A stretch of DNA of 34,034 nucleotides from Deltaproteobacteria bacterium (GTDB taxonomy: Bacteria > Desulfobacterota > Binatia > UBA9968), in the NCBI GenBank assembly GCA_016180805.1, contig JACPAM010000202.1:1-34034 (forward strand). Direction: 5' to 3'. Under the pieces are notes generated by a model. It searched no databases, was not told the DNA's origin, and was given only the letters and a program-made list of their open reading frames with translations. The position numbers and the translations under genes were made by a program. Shown in pieces: positions 7,865-16,082 of this stretch (position 1 is its first letter; each line of letters opens with the position of its first letter).

Positions 7865-8359
7865 ATGAATTTTTCCGGAAAGATCGATGTCAGTGTGCCG
7901 GCCCAGAACGCTTGGGACCTCCTCAACGACATCGATCGCTTCTCCTCCTGTCTGCCCGGGCTCGAAAGGGTGACGCAAATCGATGACCGCACGTTCGACG
8001 GCGTTATCGGCGCCGCCGTCGGACCCATCTCGGGCAAGTTTTCCTTCCGCGCGACCATCGTCGAAAGTACGCCGCCGAAGGCGCCTGTCTGCCGTGACGA
8101 GCACGGCACAGGCAGGATGGTGGTTCGAGCCGAAGGGACCGATTCGGTCACCAAGAGCACCATCAGCGGAGATCTGAACTTGACTTTGTCGGAACCGCAA
8201 GCGAACCGAACCGAGCTCAACTATCACGCGCAGGTCGCGATCAAAGGGCGACTGGCGATCCTCGGCGATATGGTCTTGCGCGCTACGGCGACCCTGCTGC
8301 TGGAAGAATTTTCCCGCCGCCTCAAACGGCGCTTGGAGGAGGACGCGGAGGACATCTAA
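7865..8359 (+). CDS. CoxG-like SRPBCC family protein (CO dehydrogenase subunit G)
   Basis: 164 residues. The opening MNFSGKIDVSVPAQNAWDLLNDIDRFSSCLPGLERV is the classic CoxG start, followed by GAAVGPISGKFSF and a C-terminal amphipathic helix LLEEFSRRLKRRLEE. CoxG proteins are START/SRPBCC-fold membrane-recruitment or assembly factors associated with molybdenum CO dehydrogenase-type hydroxylases (family knowledge). No coxMSL genes are in this window. Six bases separate it from the OsmC-like gene, so they share a transcript. A 33-bp palindromic repeat lies inside the gene at 8084-8116, encoding roughly PVCRDEHGTGR. Confidence 0.9.
   Translation: MNFSGKIDVSVPAQNAWDLLNDIDRFSSCLPGLERVTQIDDRTFDGVIGAAVGPISGKFSFRATIVESTPPKAPVCRDEHGTGRMVVRAEGTDSVTKSTISGDLNLTLSEPQANRTELNYHAQVAIKGRLAILGDMVLRATATLLLEEFSRRLKRRLEEDAEDI
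8084..8116. repeat. 33-bp palindromic repeat inside CoxG (copy A)
   Basis: CCTGTCTGCCGTG...CACGGCACAGGCAGG forms a hairpin with one two-base bulge. It matches 28 of 33 positions with 17391-17423 inside HsdR, an unrelated gene. Both copies keep their host frame open. Confidence 0.7.
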
Positions 8360-8419
8360 CCCACATTCCTCTGAAAGCTCCTCGGGGGCCGAGTTATCAG
8401 GCCGCGGCCGATGGACTAA

Positions 8420-8458
8420 GCTCCCTCGGGAAGCGCGCTCTCGGCTGCGGCCGATGGG
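8420..8458 (+). repeat. 39-bp fragment of the dispersed repeat
   Basis: Identical to the first 39 bases of the copy at 11160-11320, from GCTCCCTCGGGAAGCGCGC to CGGCCGATGGG, including the small hairpin TCGGC-TGCG-GCCGA. A further partial piece GCCGCGGCCGATGG lies just upstream (8401-8414). The rest of the 8360-8643 gap has AT-rich heptad-like repetition (variants of ATTTGCA/ATTTGCC, about 8478-8535) and no gene. Confidence 0.8.
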
Positions 8459-8643
8459 CTGTCCTCGCTTGGCTCGGAATTTCAGATTGCAGATCTCATA
8501 TCTCAGATTTGAGATTTGCAATTTGCCATTTGCAATCCCGAATGGCTTGTCCGCGGCCTTCCTCCTCGTCCCCCTCAGGCTTCGAGGAGCGGGTCCCGGC
8601 GTTCGGAGGAATCGGGGCTAATCAGTGGGATTGGGGAGGCCTT

Positions 8644-10155
8644 ATGCTGGATCGTTACGACGTGATTATCGTGGGCGGGGGATCGGCGGGTTGTGTGGCC
8701 GCAGCTCGGCTTTCCGAGGACCCTAGGCGGAAAGTGCTGCTCCTGGAGGCCGGGCCCGATCCGCAGCCGATTCCAGAACTCGTCGCTGAGGCGGCGAATC
8801 AGGTCCGCCTGCTCCTGGAGTCTCCTTACGTCGCCATGTATCCGACCGAGCGAAGCCGGGATGGGAGTGTTTTCTATTCTCTGGCGGGGAGGATCATGGG
8901 AGGAGGTTCCTCGGTCAATGTCATGTCGGTTGTGCGGCCGACTAAGTTCGATCTCGACACCTGGGTCGAGCACGGAAATCCGGATTGGTCTTATGAGCGG
9001 GTGCTGCCGGTGATGAAAAGGATCGAGTCGGACCAGGACTATCCCGATGACCCCCTTCATGGACGCGACGGTCCCCTTTACGTCAGGAGGCCTTTTACTT
9101 TTGACATGCCCAGTTCGGCCCCGGTGCAAACGTTCATCGAGCGGGCGCTCGGCATGGGTTTGCCTTTGTGTCCCGATCTGAACGTGCCGAATCCCTATGG
9201 GATCTGCGGCTCCCCGTACAACATCAAAGACGGTAAGCGGCAGTCGACCGTCGTGGCGTATCTGAACGGCGCCCGCGGCCGCTCTAACCTCACTATAGTC
9301 GATGAGGCGCAGGTTGTATCGCTCGATCTTAGCGGCGCCCGGGTTGCAGGGGTCCGCTATGAGAAGGGCGGCGAGGCTCGCGCGGCAAAAGGGGGCCAGA
9401 TCGTTCTCTCCGCGGGTGTCTATCACACCCCGCAGATCCTGGTGCTCTCGGGCATCGGACCGGAGAAAGAGCTGAAACGGCTGGGCATTCCGGTCGTGCA
9501 TGCCTTGGCGGGAGTCGGCGAGAACTATCAGGACCATCCGGTAGTCTATATGACCTTTGAAGGTACCAAAGGCTTCCGCGAGGAGTGGGTGGTACCCCGC
9601 TTCCGCCTCATGATCAAGAAAAATTCGATCGGGGACTGCGCCAATTTTCACATCATGATGCGCCCGCCTACGGAGATAGAGGGGATCAAGCGGATGATGC
9701 CGATCTCGGCGCATCTTTTGGAACAGCGAAGCCGCGGCAGGGTCTTCTTAAAGAGCACCGATCCCCGGGCGCTCCCCGGCATCGACGCGCGAATGCTGGA
9801 GAACACTGGCGATATCCAAGCGATGGTTTCGGCGATGGAGTTTATCGCCGGGCTCGTGGAGGGCGACCCGGCGAGGGAATTTTACGGCCCGCTTATCCAG
9901 CCCACACCAGGAGAGGATTGGGCGCAATTCGCCCGTTCGACCTATGACAGCTATCACCACGGCGTCGGGACCTGTAAGATGGGGCCGGCTTCGGACCCGA
10001 TGGCGGTGGTCGACGAGCGGTTGCGCGTGCACGGGTTGGAGAATCTGTGGATCGCGGATGCCTCCATCATGCCGACGGTCACCCATGCGAACACGAATCT
10101 CACCTGCATCATGATCGGCGAGCGCGTTTCCGATTTCATCAAAGAAGCGGATTAA
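8644..10155 (+). CDS. GMC family FAD-dependent oxidoreductase
   Basis: Start ATG 8644 is preceded by GGGGAGG five bases upstream; the frame is open earlier but that part is repeat-derived. The 503-residue product has the N-terminal FAD-binding loop VIIVGGGSAGCVAAARL (8-24), the flavin-attachment/GMC block GRIMGGGSSVN, LSGIGP, and the C-terminal block YHHGVGTCKMG (Tyr437) followed by WIADASIMPTVTHANTN with the active-site His481. GMC enzymes oxidise alcohols or aldehydes, with choline, glucose and long-chain alcohols as typical substrates. No lipid or sugar-specific feature is evident. No signal peptide. An EamA transporter follows. Confidence 0.96.
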   Translation: MLDRYDVIIVGGGSAGCVAAARLSEDPRRKVLLLEAGPDPQPIPELVAEAANQVRLLLESPYVAMYPTERSRDGSVFYSLAGRIMGGGSSVNVMSVVRPTKFDLDTWVEHGNPDWSYERVLPVMKRIESDQDYPDDPLHGRDGPLYVRRPFTFDMPSSAPVQTFIERALGMGLPLCPDLNVPNPYGICGSPYNIKDGKRQSTVVAYLNGARGRSNLTIVDEAQVVSLDLSGARVAGVRYEKGGEARAAKGGQIVLSAGVYHTPQILVLSGIGPEKELKRLGIPVVHALAGVGENYQDHPVVYMTFEGTKGFREEWVVPRFRLMIKKNSIGDCANFHIMMRPPTEIEGIKRMMPISAHLLEQRSRGRVFLKSTDPRALPGIDARMLENTGDIQAMVSAMEFIAGLVEGDPAREFYGPLIQPTPGEDWAQFARSTYDSYHHGVGTCKMGPASDPMAVVDERLRVHGLENLWIADASIMPTVTHANTNLTCIMIGERVSDFIKEAD

Positions 10156-10248
10156 CCTATGTCTCGGAGAGACCGGCTGTAGAAGCCCCCTGTGGTGCGA
10201 GTTGCAGGGCTGGTTTAGCTCACCGATGGTTCTGTCCGTGACGCGTTG

Positions 10249-11115
10249 ATGTCCGCTCCGTTCATAGCCTTGGTTACGGCGGTCTTCTATGCCACGGCTC
10301 TGGTCTCGGCCAGGCGCGGGTTGAGATATTCCACTCCCGCAACCGTGACGTGCGTGTCGGCGAGCGTGCACACGGTTACCCTGTGGTCCGCCATTTTTCT
10401 TACCGGGGGAATTCCCGAAGTTTCTCCCGTCGCCGTTTCATTGTTTGTCCTCGTCGGGATCACTCAGTTGGGAGTTCGGCTGTTCGCCTATACCGGCGTC
10501 CATAAAATTGGCGCTTCGCGGAGCAGCACGCTTCAATCCATCAGCCCGCTCATCAGCGCCATCATTGCGATCTCGCTCCTGCACGAAACCGCCGGCGCCG
10601 CGGTGCTCTCCGGCACGCTGTTGGTCGTGATCGGGATCGTTCTCATCTCGTGGAGACCCGAAGAAGAGATCTCGTCCTTTCGCTGGTGGCATCTGCTCTT
10701 TCCCCTGGCCGCGGCGTCTCTTACCGGGGTCAATCATCCGATTCGCCGCTATGCCTTGACCCTTTCTAATCAACCCCTGTTCTTCGCCGCCCTCATGGGC
10801 AGTGTCTCGCTGGGGGGCCTTTTAGGATATCTGGTCTTTTTCTCGGGCTTCAGGCGCCTGATCTGGAATCGGAAGGCGCTCTTGCCTTTCTTTGTCGCTG
10901 GCGTCTCGGAAACGCTATCGATCCTGCTGATCATCACCGCCCTGAGCGTCGGTCCCGTAGTGGTGGTCGCGCCGATTGCTTCCACCTATCCTGTGTGGGC
11001 CCTGCTCGGGACGGTAATTTTTCTGCGCGACTTCGAGCGCGTCAACCTGCTCACCGTGCTCGGGACCGCTTGCGTGGTCGCGGGAACGATCGCGATCCAC
11101 TTGGGTCATGGGTAG
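10249..11115 (+). CDS. EamA/DMT family transporter
   Basis: 288 residues from ATG 10249; a TTG three bases earlier would add one residue. The chain is almost entirely hydrophobic and repeats a five-helix unit twice, as in the ten-helix drug/metabolite transporters. LFAYTGVHKIGASRSSTLQSISPLISAIIAISLLHE at the end of the first half and VAPIASTYPVWALLGTVIFLRDFERVN at the end of the second are the two EamA signature regions (ends on either side of the fourth and fifth helices). Inner-membrane exporter of small metabolites; substrate unknown. It sits 93 bases after the GMC oxidoreductase. Confidence 0.93.
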   Translation: MSAPFIALVTAVFYATALVSARRGLRYSTPATVTCVSASVHTVTLWSAIFLTGGIPEVSPVAVSLFVLVGITQLGVRLFAYTGVHKIGASRSSTLQSISPLISAIIAISLLHETAGAAVLSGTLLVVIGIVLISWRPEEEISSFRWWHLLFPLAAASLTGVNHPIRRYALTLSNQPLFFAALMGSVSLGGLLGYLVFFSGFRRLIWNRKALLPFFVAGVSETLSILLIITALSVGPVVVVAPIASTYPVWALLGTVIFLRDFERVNLLTVLGTACVVAGTIAIHLGHG

Positions 11116-11159
11116 CGGTGGCTTCGGAGATCCCTTCCCCTCGCCAAGTTCGGAACCAA

Positions 11160-11320
11160 GCTCCCTCGGGAAGCGCGCTCTCGGCTGCGGCCGATGGGCC
11201 TGTGCCATGAGTCGTGCTGTTTGTAATCGGACGTCCGCAGCCTCGCTCGCCCCGTAGAGTATGGTGTTGACCACGGTGACGGTTCCTCGACCGTACACTT
11301 ACTCAACGGGGCTCGCGCTC
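11160..11320 (+). repeat. 161-bp dispersed repeat, full copy with nested 62-bp element
   Basis: Runs from GCTCCCTCGGGAAGCGCGC to GGGGCTCGCGCTC. The same 161 bases recur inverted at 26263-26423 with a handful of mismatches, in shortened form at 20302-20396, and as the first 39 bases at 8420-8458. Contains the hairpin TCGGC-TGCG-GCCGA. It lies between the EamA gene and the NHL gene; the remainder of that gap (11321-11592) holds a possible minus-strand gene remnant at 11350-11575. Confidence 0.9.
11250..11311 (+). mobile_element. 62-bp miniature inverted-repeat element nested in the repeat
   Basis: Ends are CCCCGTAGAGTA and, inverted, CCCCGTTGAGTA (11 of 12 match). It is flanked on both sides by CTCG (11246-11249 and 11312-11315). 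The copy at 20302-20396 lacks exactly this stretch and keeps a single CTCG, i.e. an empty site. An internal stem ACGGT-TCCTCG-ACCGT is present. It codes for nothing. Confidence 0.75.
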
Positions 11321-11349
11321 TGGTGCCTGGCAGGTCGTAGCGCGTTTGT

Positions 11350-11575
11350 TTACCGGCGCTCACTGCGAACGTATCGTTTGCAGGCCTCCTCAAGGTAGAG
11401 GCTCATTGCCCTCGACCGGAGAGGCTCGCCCCCGAGACCGCTGAACCGTTGCGCGGGCTCGAGGAGCGGGCCCTGAATTTCATAAGCGCGGGTCGAGCCG
11501 TAATTGACGGGACGGCCAAAGCGAGATAGATTGCGCCTATCGTCGACGATGTGAGTCGGAGAAAATCCGGCTCAT
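11350..11575 (-). pseudogene. Possible C-terminal gene remnant
   Basis: One minus frame of about 70 codons reads in a protein-like way (for example RRNLSRFGRPVNYG and MSLYLEEACKRYVRSERR) and ends in TAA at 11350-11352. It is closed upstream by an in-frame TGA and has no plausible start except an internal ATG 18 codons from the end. I cannot name a family. It may be the leftover tail of a deleted gene next to the repeat, or chance. Confidence 0.3.
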
Positions 11576-11592
11576 CGAAGGGAGAAAACGCC

Positions 11593-12543
11593 ATGGGTGC
11601 CATGATGGGAAGCGGGGACTTTCTCTACGAGGTCGCCGAAGGATGGGGCAAGTTACCTGACGGCTGGTCTTACCGCGAGGTCGCTGCGGTGGGGGTCGAC
11701 CGAAAGGACCTGGTTTATCTCTTCAGCCGCGGCGCCCATCCCGTAATCGTCTTTGACAGCGAGGGGAACTTTCTCCGCTCGTGGGGAGAAGGCATCTTCA
11801 AGCGTCCCCATGGGGTCACGATGGGGCCCGACGATACGATTTTCCTGACCGACGACGGTGACCATACCGTGCGCAAATGCACGCTGGATGGCAAGGTTTT
11901 GCTCACGCTCGGTGTTCCCGGCAAACCGGCTCCTTTTCAGAGCGGGGAGCCCTTCAATCGATGCACCCACGTCGCCTTCTCGCCGAAGGGGGAGATCTAC
12001 GTTTCGGATGGCTATGGCAACTCCCGCGTGCATAAATACATGCCGGATGGGAAGCTCATGTTCTCGTGGGGAGAGCCGGGCTCCGATCCGGGCCAGTTCA
12101 ACATCGTCCACAACATCTGCACGGACAAAGACGGGTACGTTTACGTCGCCGATCGCGAGAATCACCGGATTCAAGTTTTTGACCCGAATGGAAAGTTTGA
12201 GACCCAGTGGCACAACATACATCGCCCGTGCGCGCTCTACATGGATACCGGGCCCATTCCGCTCTGCTACCTGGGAGAGCTGGGGCCAGGGCTGCCCACC
12301 AATAAAGATATTCCGAACCTGGGGCCGAGGCTGAGCATCCTCGACATGGAAGGAAAAGTGCTCGTCCGCCTTGGGGACATCCGGGGCGGCGAGGGTCCGG
12401 GGCAGTTCATCGCGCCCCACGGGCTCGCGCTCGACTCCAAAGGGAACATCTATGTCGGCGAGGTCTCCTGGACCATCCTGGGCCAGCGTCTGGATCCGCC
12501 GCGCGAGCTTCGGAGTCTCCAGAAGCTGATCAAGCGTAGTTGA
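11593..12543 (+). CDS. NHL-repeat beta-propeller protein
   Basis: 316 residues from ATG 11593, with GGGAG 11 bases upstream; the longer frame from 11551 lacks such a site. Repeated NHL-like units appear as FKRPHGVTMGPDDTIFLTDDGDHTVRKC, FNRCTHVAFSPKGEIYVSDGYGNSRVHKY, FNIVHNICTDKDGYVYVADRENHRIQVF (written here with internal gaps of family variation) and PHGLALDSKGNIYVGEVS. This is a six-bladed propeller of the sort found in peptidyl-hydroxyglycine lyase-like and regucalcin-like proteins. No signal peptide. Such folds serve as lactonases, lyases or binding scaffolds; the reaction here is unknown. The next gene, a double DUF427 protein, begins 22 bases later, suggesting an operon. Confidence 0.9.
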   Translation: MGAMMGSGDFLYEVAEGWGKLPDGWSYREVAAVGVDRKDLVYLFSRGAHPVIVFDSEGNFLRSWGEGIFKRPHGVTMGPDDTIFLTDDGDHTVRKCTLDGKVLLTLGVPGKPAPFQSGEPFNRCTHVAFSPKGEIYVSDGYGNSRVHKYMPDGKLMFSWGEPGSDPGQFNIVHNICTDKDGYVYVADRENHRIQVFDPNGKFETQWHNIHRPCALYMDTGPIPLCYLGELGPGLPTNKDIPNLGPRLSILDMEGKVLVRLGDIRGGEGPGQFIAPHGLALDSKGNIYVGEVSWTILGQRLDPPRELRSLQKLIKRS

Positions 12544-12565
12544 GCGACTTTTCAAGCAGGGCTTT

Positions 12566-13378
12566 ATGACGGTGAGGCTTCCGAGCCCTATCGGAAAGGA
12601 CATCTCGGATCACTGGGTGCAAATCGAAGAGAGTCCCCGGCGGGTCCGCGTCGCATTTGGCGGTGAGACGATCGCGGACAGCAAGCACGCCCTCCTTCTT
12701 AGAGAGGCCGGTTGCTTGCCGGTTTATTATTTTCCGCAACGAGACGTCAGGATGGAGCGGCTTCGGGCCACGGAGCGCCGAAATCGCTGTCCCTACAAGG
12801 GCGAGGCGGCTTATTTTACCGTGGTTGCCGGCGACCGCGTGGCCGAGTTGGGGGCGTGGAACTACACGCATCCGCCGCTGCAGTGCGCGGAGCTCAAAGA
12901 TTATGTTTCTTTCGAGTGGAGCCAGATGGATGCGTGGTATGAGGAGGACGAGGAAATCTTCGTCCATCCGCGCGATCCGTACAAGCGTGTGGATGTTTTG
13001 CAGAGCTCCCGGCACGTGCGAGTCCTAGTCGGTGGGGAGGAAGTGGCCAACACGCGCCGCCCCCGGCTACTCTTCGAAACGAACCACCCGCCCCGTTATT
13101 ACATTCCCCCGGAAGACGTGCGGACCGAGCTCGTGATCCCGAGCTCGACAATAACCCGGTGCCCCTACAAAGGTGTGGCGTCGTACTGGTCTGTGAGAAT
13201 TGGCGAGAGGATTTTTCCGGATCTCGTTTGGAGCTACCTCGACCCGATCCCTGAATGCCCGAAAGTTCGGGGCTTTTTGTGCTTCTTCCAGGAGCGCGCG
13301 CCGGAGATCTACGTTGATGGCGAGCGGGTGCCGGTGCCGAAAACCAAATGGTCGCGTTCCGACGCGGAGCATCTTTAA
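12566..13378 (+). CDS. Two-domain DUF427 protein
   Basis: 270 residues made of two tandem DUF427 domains. The first has VRVAFGGETIADSKHALLL, YYFPQRDVRME and CPYKGEAAYFTV (about residues 28-90). The second repeats the plan with VRVLVGGEEVANTRRPRLLFE, YYIPPEDVRTE and CPYKGVASYWSV (about 146-212). DUF427 is a small beta-barrel-like domain of unknown biochemical role that is common next to oxidoreductases. Both domains keep the CPYKG core. It follows the NHL protein by 22 bases. No membrane segments. Confidence 0.9.
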   Translation: MTVRLPSPIGKDISDHWVQIEESPRRVRVAFGGETIADSKHALLLREAGCLPVYYFPQRDVRMERLRATERRNRCPYKGEAAYFTVVAGDRVAELGAWNYTHPPLQCAELKDYVSFEWSQMDAWYEEDEEIFVHPRDPYKRVDVLQSSRHVRVLVGGEEVANTRRPRLLFETNHPPRYYIPPEDVRTELVIPSSTITRCPYKGVASYWSVRIGERIFPDLVWSYLDPIPECPKVRGFLCFFQERAPEIYVDGERVPVPKTKWSRSDAEHL

Positions 13379-13456
13379 TCGGACGGTCCTGAGGCACCGC
13401 GTGGGAAAATATGGTGTCTTGCTTGAGTGCAGTTGAATTTGGGAAGGAGTCAATCG

Positions 13457-14830
13457 ATGTGTGAGTATCACCCCGAAGCAAAACTGCGGCCGGATGACGA
13501 CGCGGGTTATCCGGGCATAAAAGTCATCGATGTGTCTTCCCTCATGTCTTATGCCCGTTTTCTTTGCGGCGAAGAAGGGCTGCGAAGGACCGCGGTGGGC
13601 TTCATCGGTTACTGCGCCGTTGGAAAAGGCGATAAGGTATTGATCGGCGTGGACAGCCATTACGATCCGCGCATCGCGGAGTCGATTGCGGCGGCCTTGA
13701 GGGAAAAAGGAGCCAAGGCTGATATCATCGTCGTTGATGTCGGACCGGACCGCCCTTTCGACGAGTTCGATGAGATCCGGGTCGTGATTCGTCGCGAGTC
13801 TTCGAGGACCAACCCGCGCCGTTGGGAAGGGGCAAGGTGGATCGAGGAGCTGGCGGAAAAAAACGGCTACCAACTGCTCATCCACGGTCGAGGCGGCGGC
13901 ATCCCCAAGACTTCTTTCCACTATGAGCCCATCCCGTGGCAGGTGATCGAGCAGTTTGCGAGCGCCGCCACTATGTATCCCCGCGAAGTCCAACGTCTTA
14001 TCAACTTCAAAGCGTGGGAGCCAATCTGGAAGAAGGGCAAAGGAGGCAAGATCCACATCACGGATCCCGAAGGGACCGACATCAGCTACACGCTTTGGGA
14101 GGATTATTTTACCGGCGACTGGTTCGCCTTTAACGAAACTCCTTTTTGGGGTCATCTGATGGCCCATCCGTGGACGCCTGTGCTCGAGAAAGAGGACGCG
14201 ACGGGCGTGATCTCGGGCACCACGAGCCACTACTCAAAGCCGTTTCCGCTCGTCAGGGTGACCATCGAAAGGGGAAAGGTGGAAAAAGTCGAAGGCGGGG
14301 GGCTCTACGGGGAAGCGTGGCGAGAGCTGATGGATGAGACGAAGAACACCCGGTATCCCTCGTTTCCGGACAAAGGGCTCTTCTGGCTGTGGGAAATGGC
14401 CGTCGGAACGCACCCCAAGATCACCCGGCCCTCGAACATCCACATGCTGTCTTCGGGCGGGGCGGAATGGGAGAGGCGAAGGTCGGGGGTCATCCATACA
14501 GGGTGTGGGACCGCATGGCGGGCGGCGGAAGAAGAGTGGGCCGCCGAGAGAAAACTCGCTTACGGTCACCTTCACGTTCATCTGCTTTTCCCCACCCTCG
14601 ATCTCATGACCAAGCAAGGCGAGCAAATCCGCATCATCGAGAAAGGGCGGCTCGTCGCGCTCGATGATCCCGAGGTGAGAAAGGTCGCGGAGAAGTACGG
14701 GGATCCGGATGCGCTTCTGAAGGAGGACTGGATTCCTGACATTCCGGGGATCAACGCGGCCGGCTCCTATGGCGACTATGCCCGCGAGCCAGCGCGGTGG
14801 ATTTATCAGGCGACAGGCACGAGGCAATAA
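13457..14830 (+). CDS. M29 aminopeptidase-like protein
   Basis: 457 residues from ATG 13457, with GGAAGGAG seven bases upstream. The N-terminal block GDKVLIGVDSHYDPRIAESI (around residues 59-78) resembles the M29 (thermophilic metallo-aminopeptidase, AmpS) opening, a fold also used by the ring-cleaving enzyme NicX. The C-terminal half has HLHVHLLFPTLDLM, which may supply metal ligands, but the usual M29 ligand set is not clear to me. Reaction uncertain: peptidase, or a ring-cleaving/metal-dependent hydrolase relative. It is followed 39 bases later by a racemase-fold protein, so the two may act in one catabolic route. Confidence 0.6.
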   Translation: MCEYHPEAKLRPDDDAGYPGIKVIDVSSLMSYARFLCGEEGLRRTAVGFIGYCAVGKGDKVLIGVDSHYDPRIAESIAAALREKGAKADIIVVDVGPDRPFDEFDEIRVVIRRESSRTNPRRWEGARWIEELAEKNGYQLLIHGRGGGIPKTSFHYEPIPWQVIEQFASAATMYPREVQRLINFKAWEPIWKKGKGGKIHITDPEGTDISYTLWEDYFTGDWFAFNETPFWGHLMAHPWTPVLEKEDATGVISGTTSHYSKPFPLVRVTIERGKVEKVEGGGLYGEAWRELMDETKNTRYPSFPDKGLFWLWEMAVGTHPKITRPSNIHMLSSGGAEWERRRSGVIHTGCGTAWRAAEEEWAAERKLAYGHLHVHLLFPTLDLMTKQGEQIRIIEKGRLVALDDPEVRKVAEKYGDPDALLKEDWIPDIPGINAAGSYGDYAREPARWIYQATGTRQ

Positions 14831-14869
14831 GCAACAGGAATTTTAGGGAGGGGCTAGAGGGTTAGGGGT

Positions 14870-15577
14870 ATGCCTAATTGGAAAGCACGCATCGGTTATC
14901 TTTCTCCTTCGGTTTTTGAGATTCCCTCCGATTGGAGCGACATCCTTCCTACGGGTTTCACGCTTGTGTCCACCGGTCTCAACGTGCGCGCTCATACGCC
15001 GGAGGAGTTTGACCGAGCTATCGAATCGTTGGAGTCGAGTCTCTCGGTCTTCGTGGCCGAAGAAGCCGACTGCATTCTTTTGGCTGGCATCACCGTCGCA
15101 GTCCAGCGCGGCTACCGCGCGGAAGAAGAACTGGTCGCTCGCCTGACCCAAAGTCTCGGGCTTCCCGTGACGACGTCTCTCTACGCAAACGCCGAGGCCC
15201 TGAAGCACGTGGGCGCCAAGAAGATCGTCATCGCCACGGCTTATTTGGAGCGGATCAATCAGGCGCTGAAGCGCTACTTTGAAGACGCGGGCTTTGAGGT
15301 TTTAGCCATTCGAGGGCTTGGGGTCTCCGAGCCCGTCGGCCAAGCAAAGCTTCCCGATGATGCCTCTTACCAGGTCGCTCGCGGTGTATTCGGGGAGCAT
15401 CCCGAGGCCGATGGGATCCTTGTCCATGGGAGGTGGAACTCGCTCGCCCATGTGGAGAGGCTCGAGCGGGAAACCGACCGTCCGGTGGTCGCCAGCACTG
15501 CCGCGTCCCTGTGGTGGGTGCTAAAGACTTTGGGGATGAAGCTTCCTCTGGAAGGCTTCGGGCAGATTCTAAGGTAG
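14870..15577 (+). CDS. Maleate isomerase / Asp-Glu racemase-fold protein lacking catalytic cysteines
   Basis: 235 residues with the typical plan of maleate cis-trans isomerase and arylmalonate decarboxylase: IGYLSPS at the N-terminus, ADCILLAGITVAVQRG (67-81), LGLPVTTS (97-103), and ADGILVHGRWNSLAHVERLE (180-199) followed by RPVVASTAASLWWVLK. Where active members have GCT and a second C before the loop, this protein has GIT (73-75) and HGR (186-188), so both catalytic cysteines appear missing; the only cysteine nearby is Cys68. It may use different chemistry. Cytoplasmic. It shares direction and close spacing with the M29-like gene upstream. Confidence 0.85.
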   Translation: MPNWKARIGYLSPSVFEIPSDWSDILPTGFTLVSTGLNVRAHTPEEFDRAIESLESSLSVFVAEEADCILLAGITVAVQRGYRAEEELVARLTQSLGLPVTTSLYANAEALKHVGAKKIVIATAYLERINQALKRYFEDAGFEVLAIRGLGVSEPVGQAKLPDDASYQVARGVFGEHPEADGILVHGRWNSLAHVERLERETDRPVVASTAASLWWVLKTLGMKLPLEGFGQILR

Positions 15578-15740
15578 ATTCAGACCGTGCCTTTTATCCG
15601 TTACTATGCCGCTTTCTCGCTGGCCGCGGATCGGGGAGGACGTAGAGCAATGGCCGTCAGTCCTTAATGCGGTTTAAAGTGCTGCAAACGAAAATAGACA
15701 GGTGAAAAAGCGTGGAAGCTAAGGGACACAAGAGGCTCAT

Positions 15741-16082
15741 ATGAGAGCCATGAAAGCAGGTAAAAACGTCTTAACCGAGGAGATGCTTCAGGAGATCGTC
15801 CGGCGAATTGTCGAAGTGGCCAAGCCGGAGAAGATCATCCTTTTCGGCTCTGCGGCTAGGGGAGAGATGGGGCCAAATAGCGATGTAGATTTGCTGGTCA
15901 TCAAAAGGGGCAAATATCACCGCCGCCGCGTGACCGGAAAGATATACATGAATATGTTCGGTGTCGGCCAGGCGGTGGATGTAATTGTGGTCACGCCTGA
16001 AGAGGTCGAGAGGTACCGCAATACCCATTGCCTTGTCATTAAACCCGCTTTGCAAGAGGGGAGAGAAGTCTATCATGCCTAA
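15741..16082 (+). CDS. MNT-domain nucleotidyltransferase (MntA-like antitoxin)
   Basis: 113 residues. The minimal nucleotidyltransferase core is plain: ILFGSAARGEMGPNSDVDLLVI with GSAARG at 36-41 and metal-binding Asp48 and Asp50. Its last codons overlap the start of the HEPN gene by eight bases (16075-16082). In known pairs the MNT protein acts as antitoxin, adenylylating the HEPN RNase (family knowledge). Here the pair sits directly before an HsdR gene. Confidence 0.9.
   Translation: MRAMKAGKNVLTEEMLQEIVRRIVEVAKPEKIILFGSAARGEMGPNSDVDLLVIKRGKYHRRRVTGKIYMNMFGVGQAVDVIVVTPEEVERYRNTHCLVIKPALQEGREVYHA

Noticed and set aside
7280-8521. 413-codon minus-strand frame
   Set aside because: Antisense shadow of OsmC and CoxG; its sequence shows no domain and runs through the intergenic repeats.
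13067-14230. 387-codon minus-strand frame
   Set aside because: Antisense to the DUF427 and M29-like genes, which carry clear family motifs and ribosome sites.
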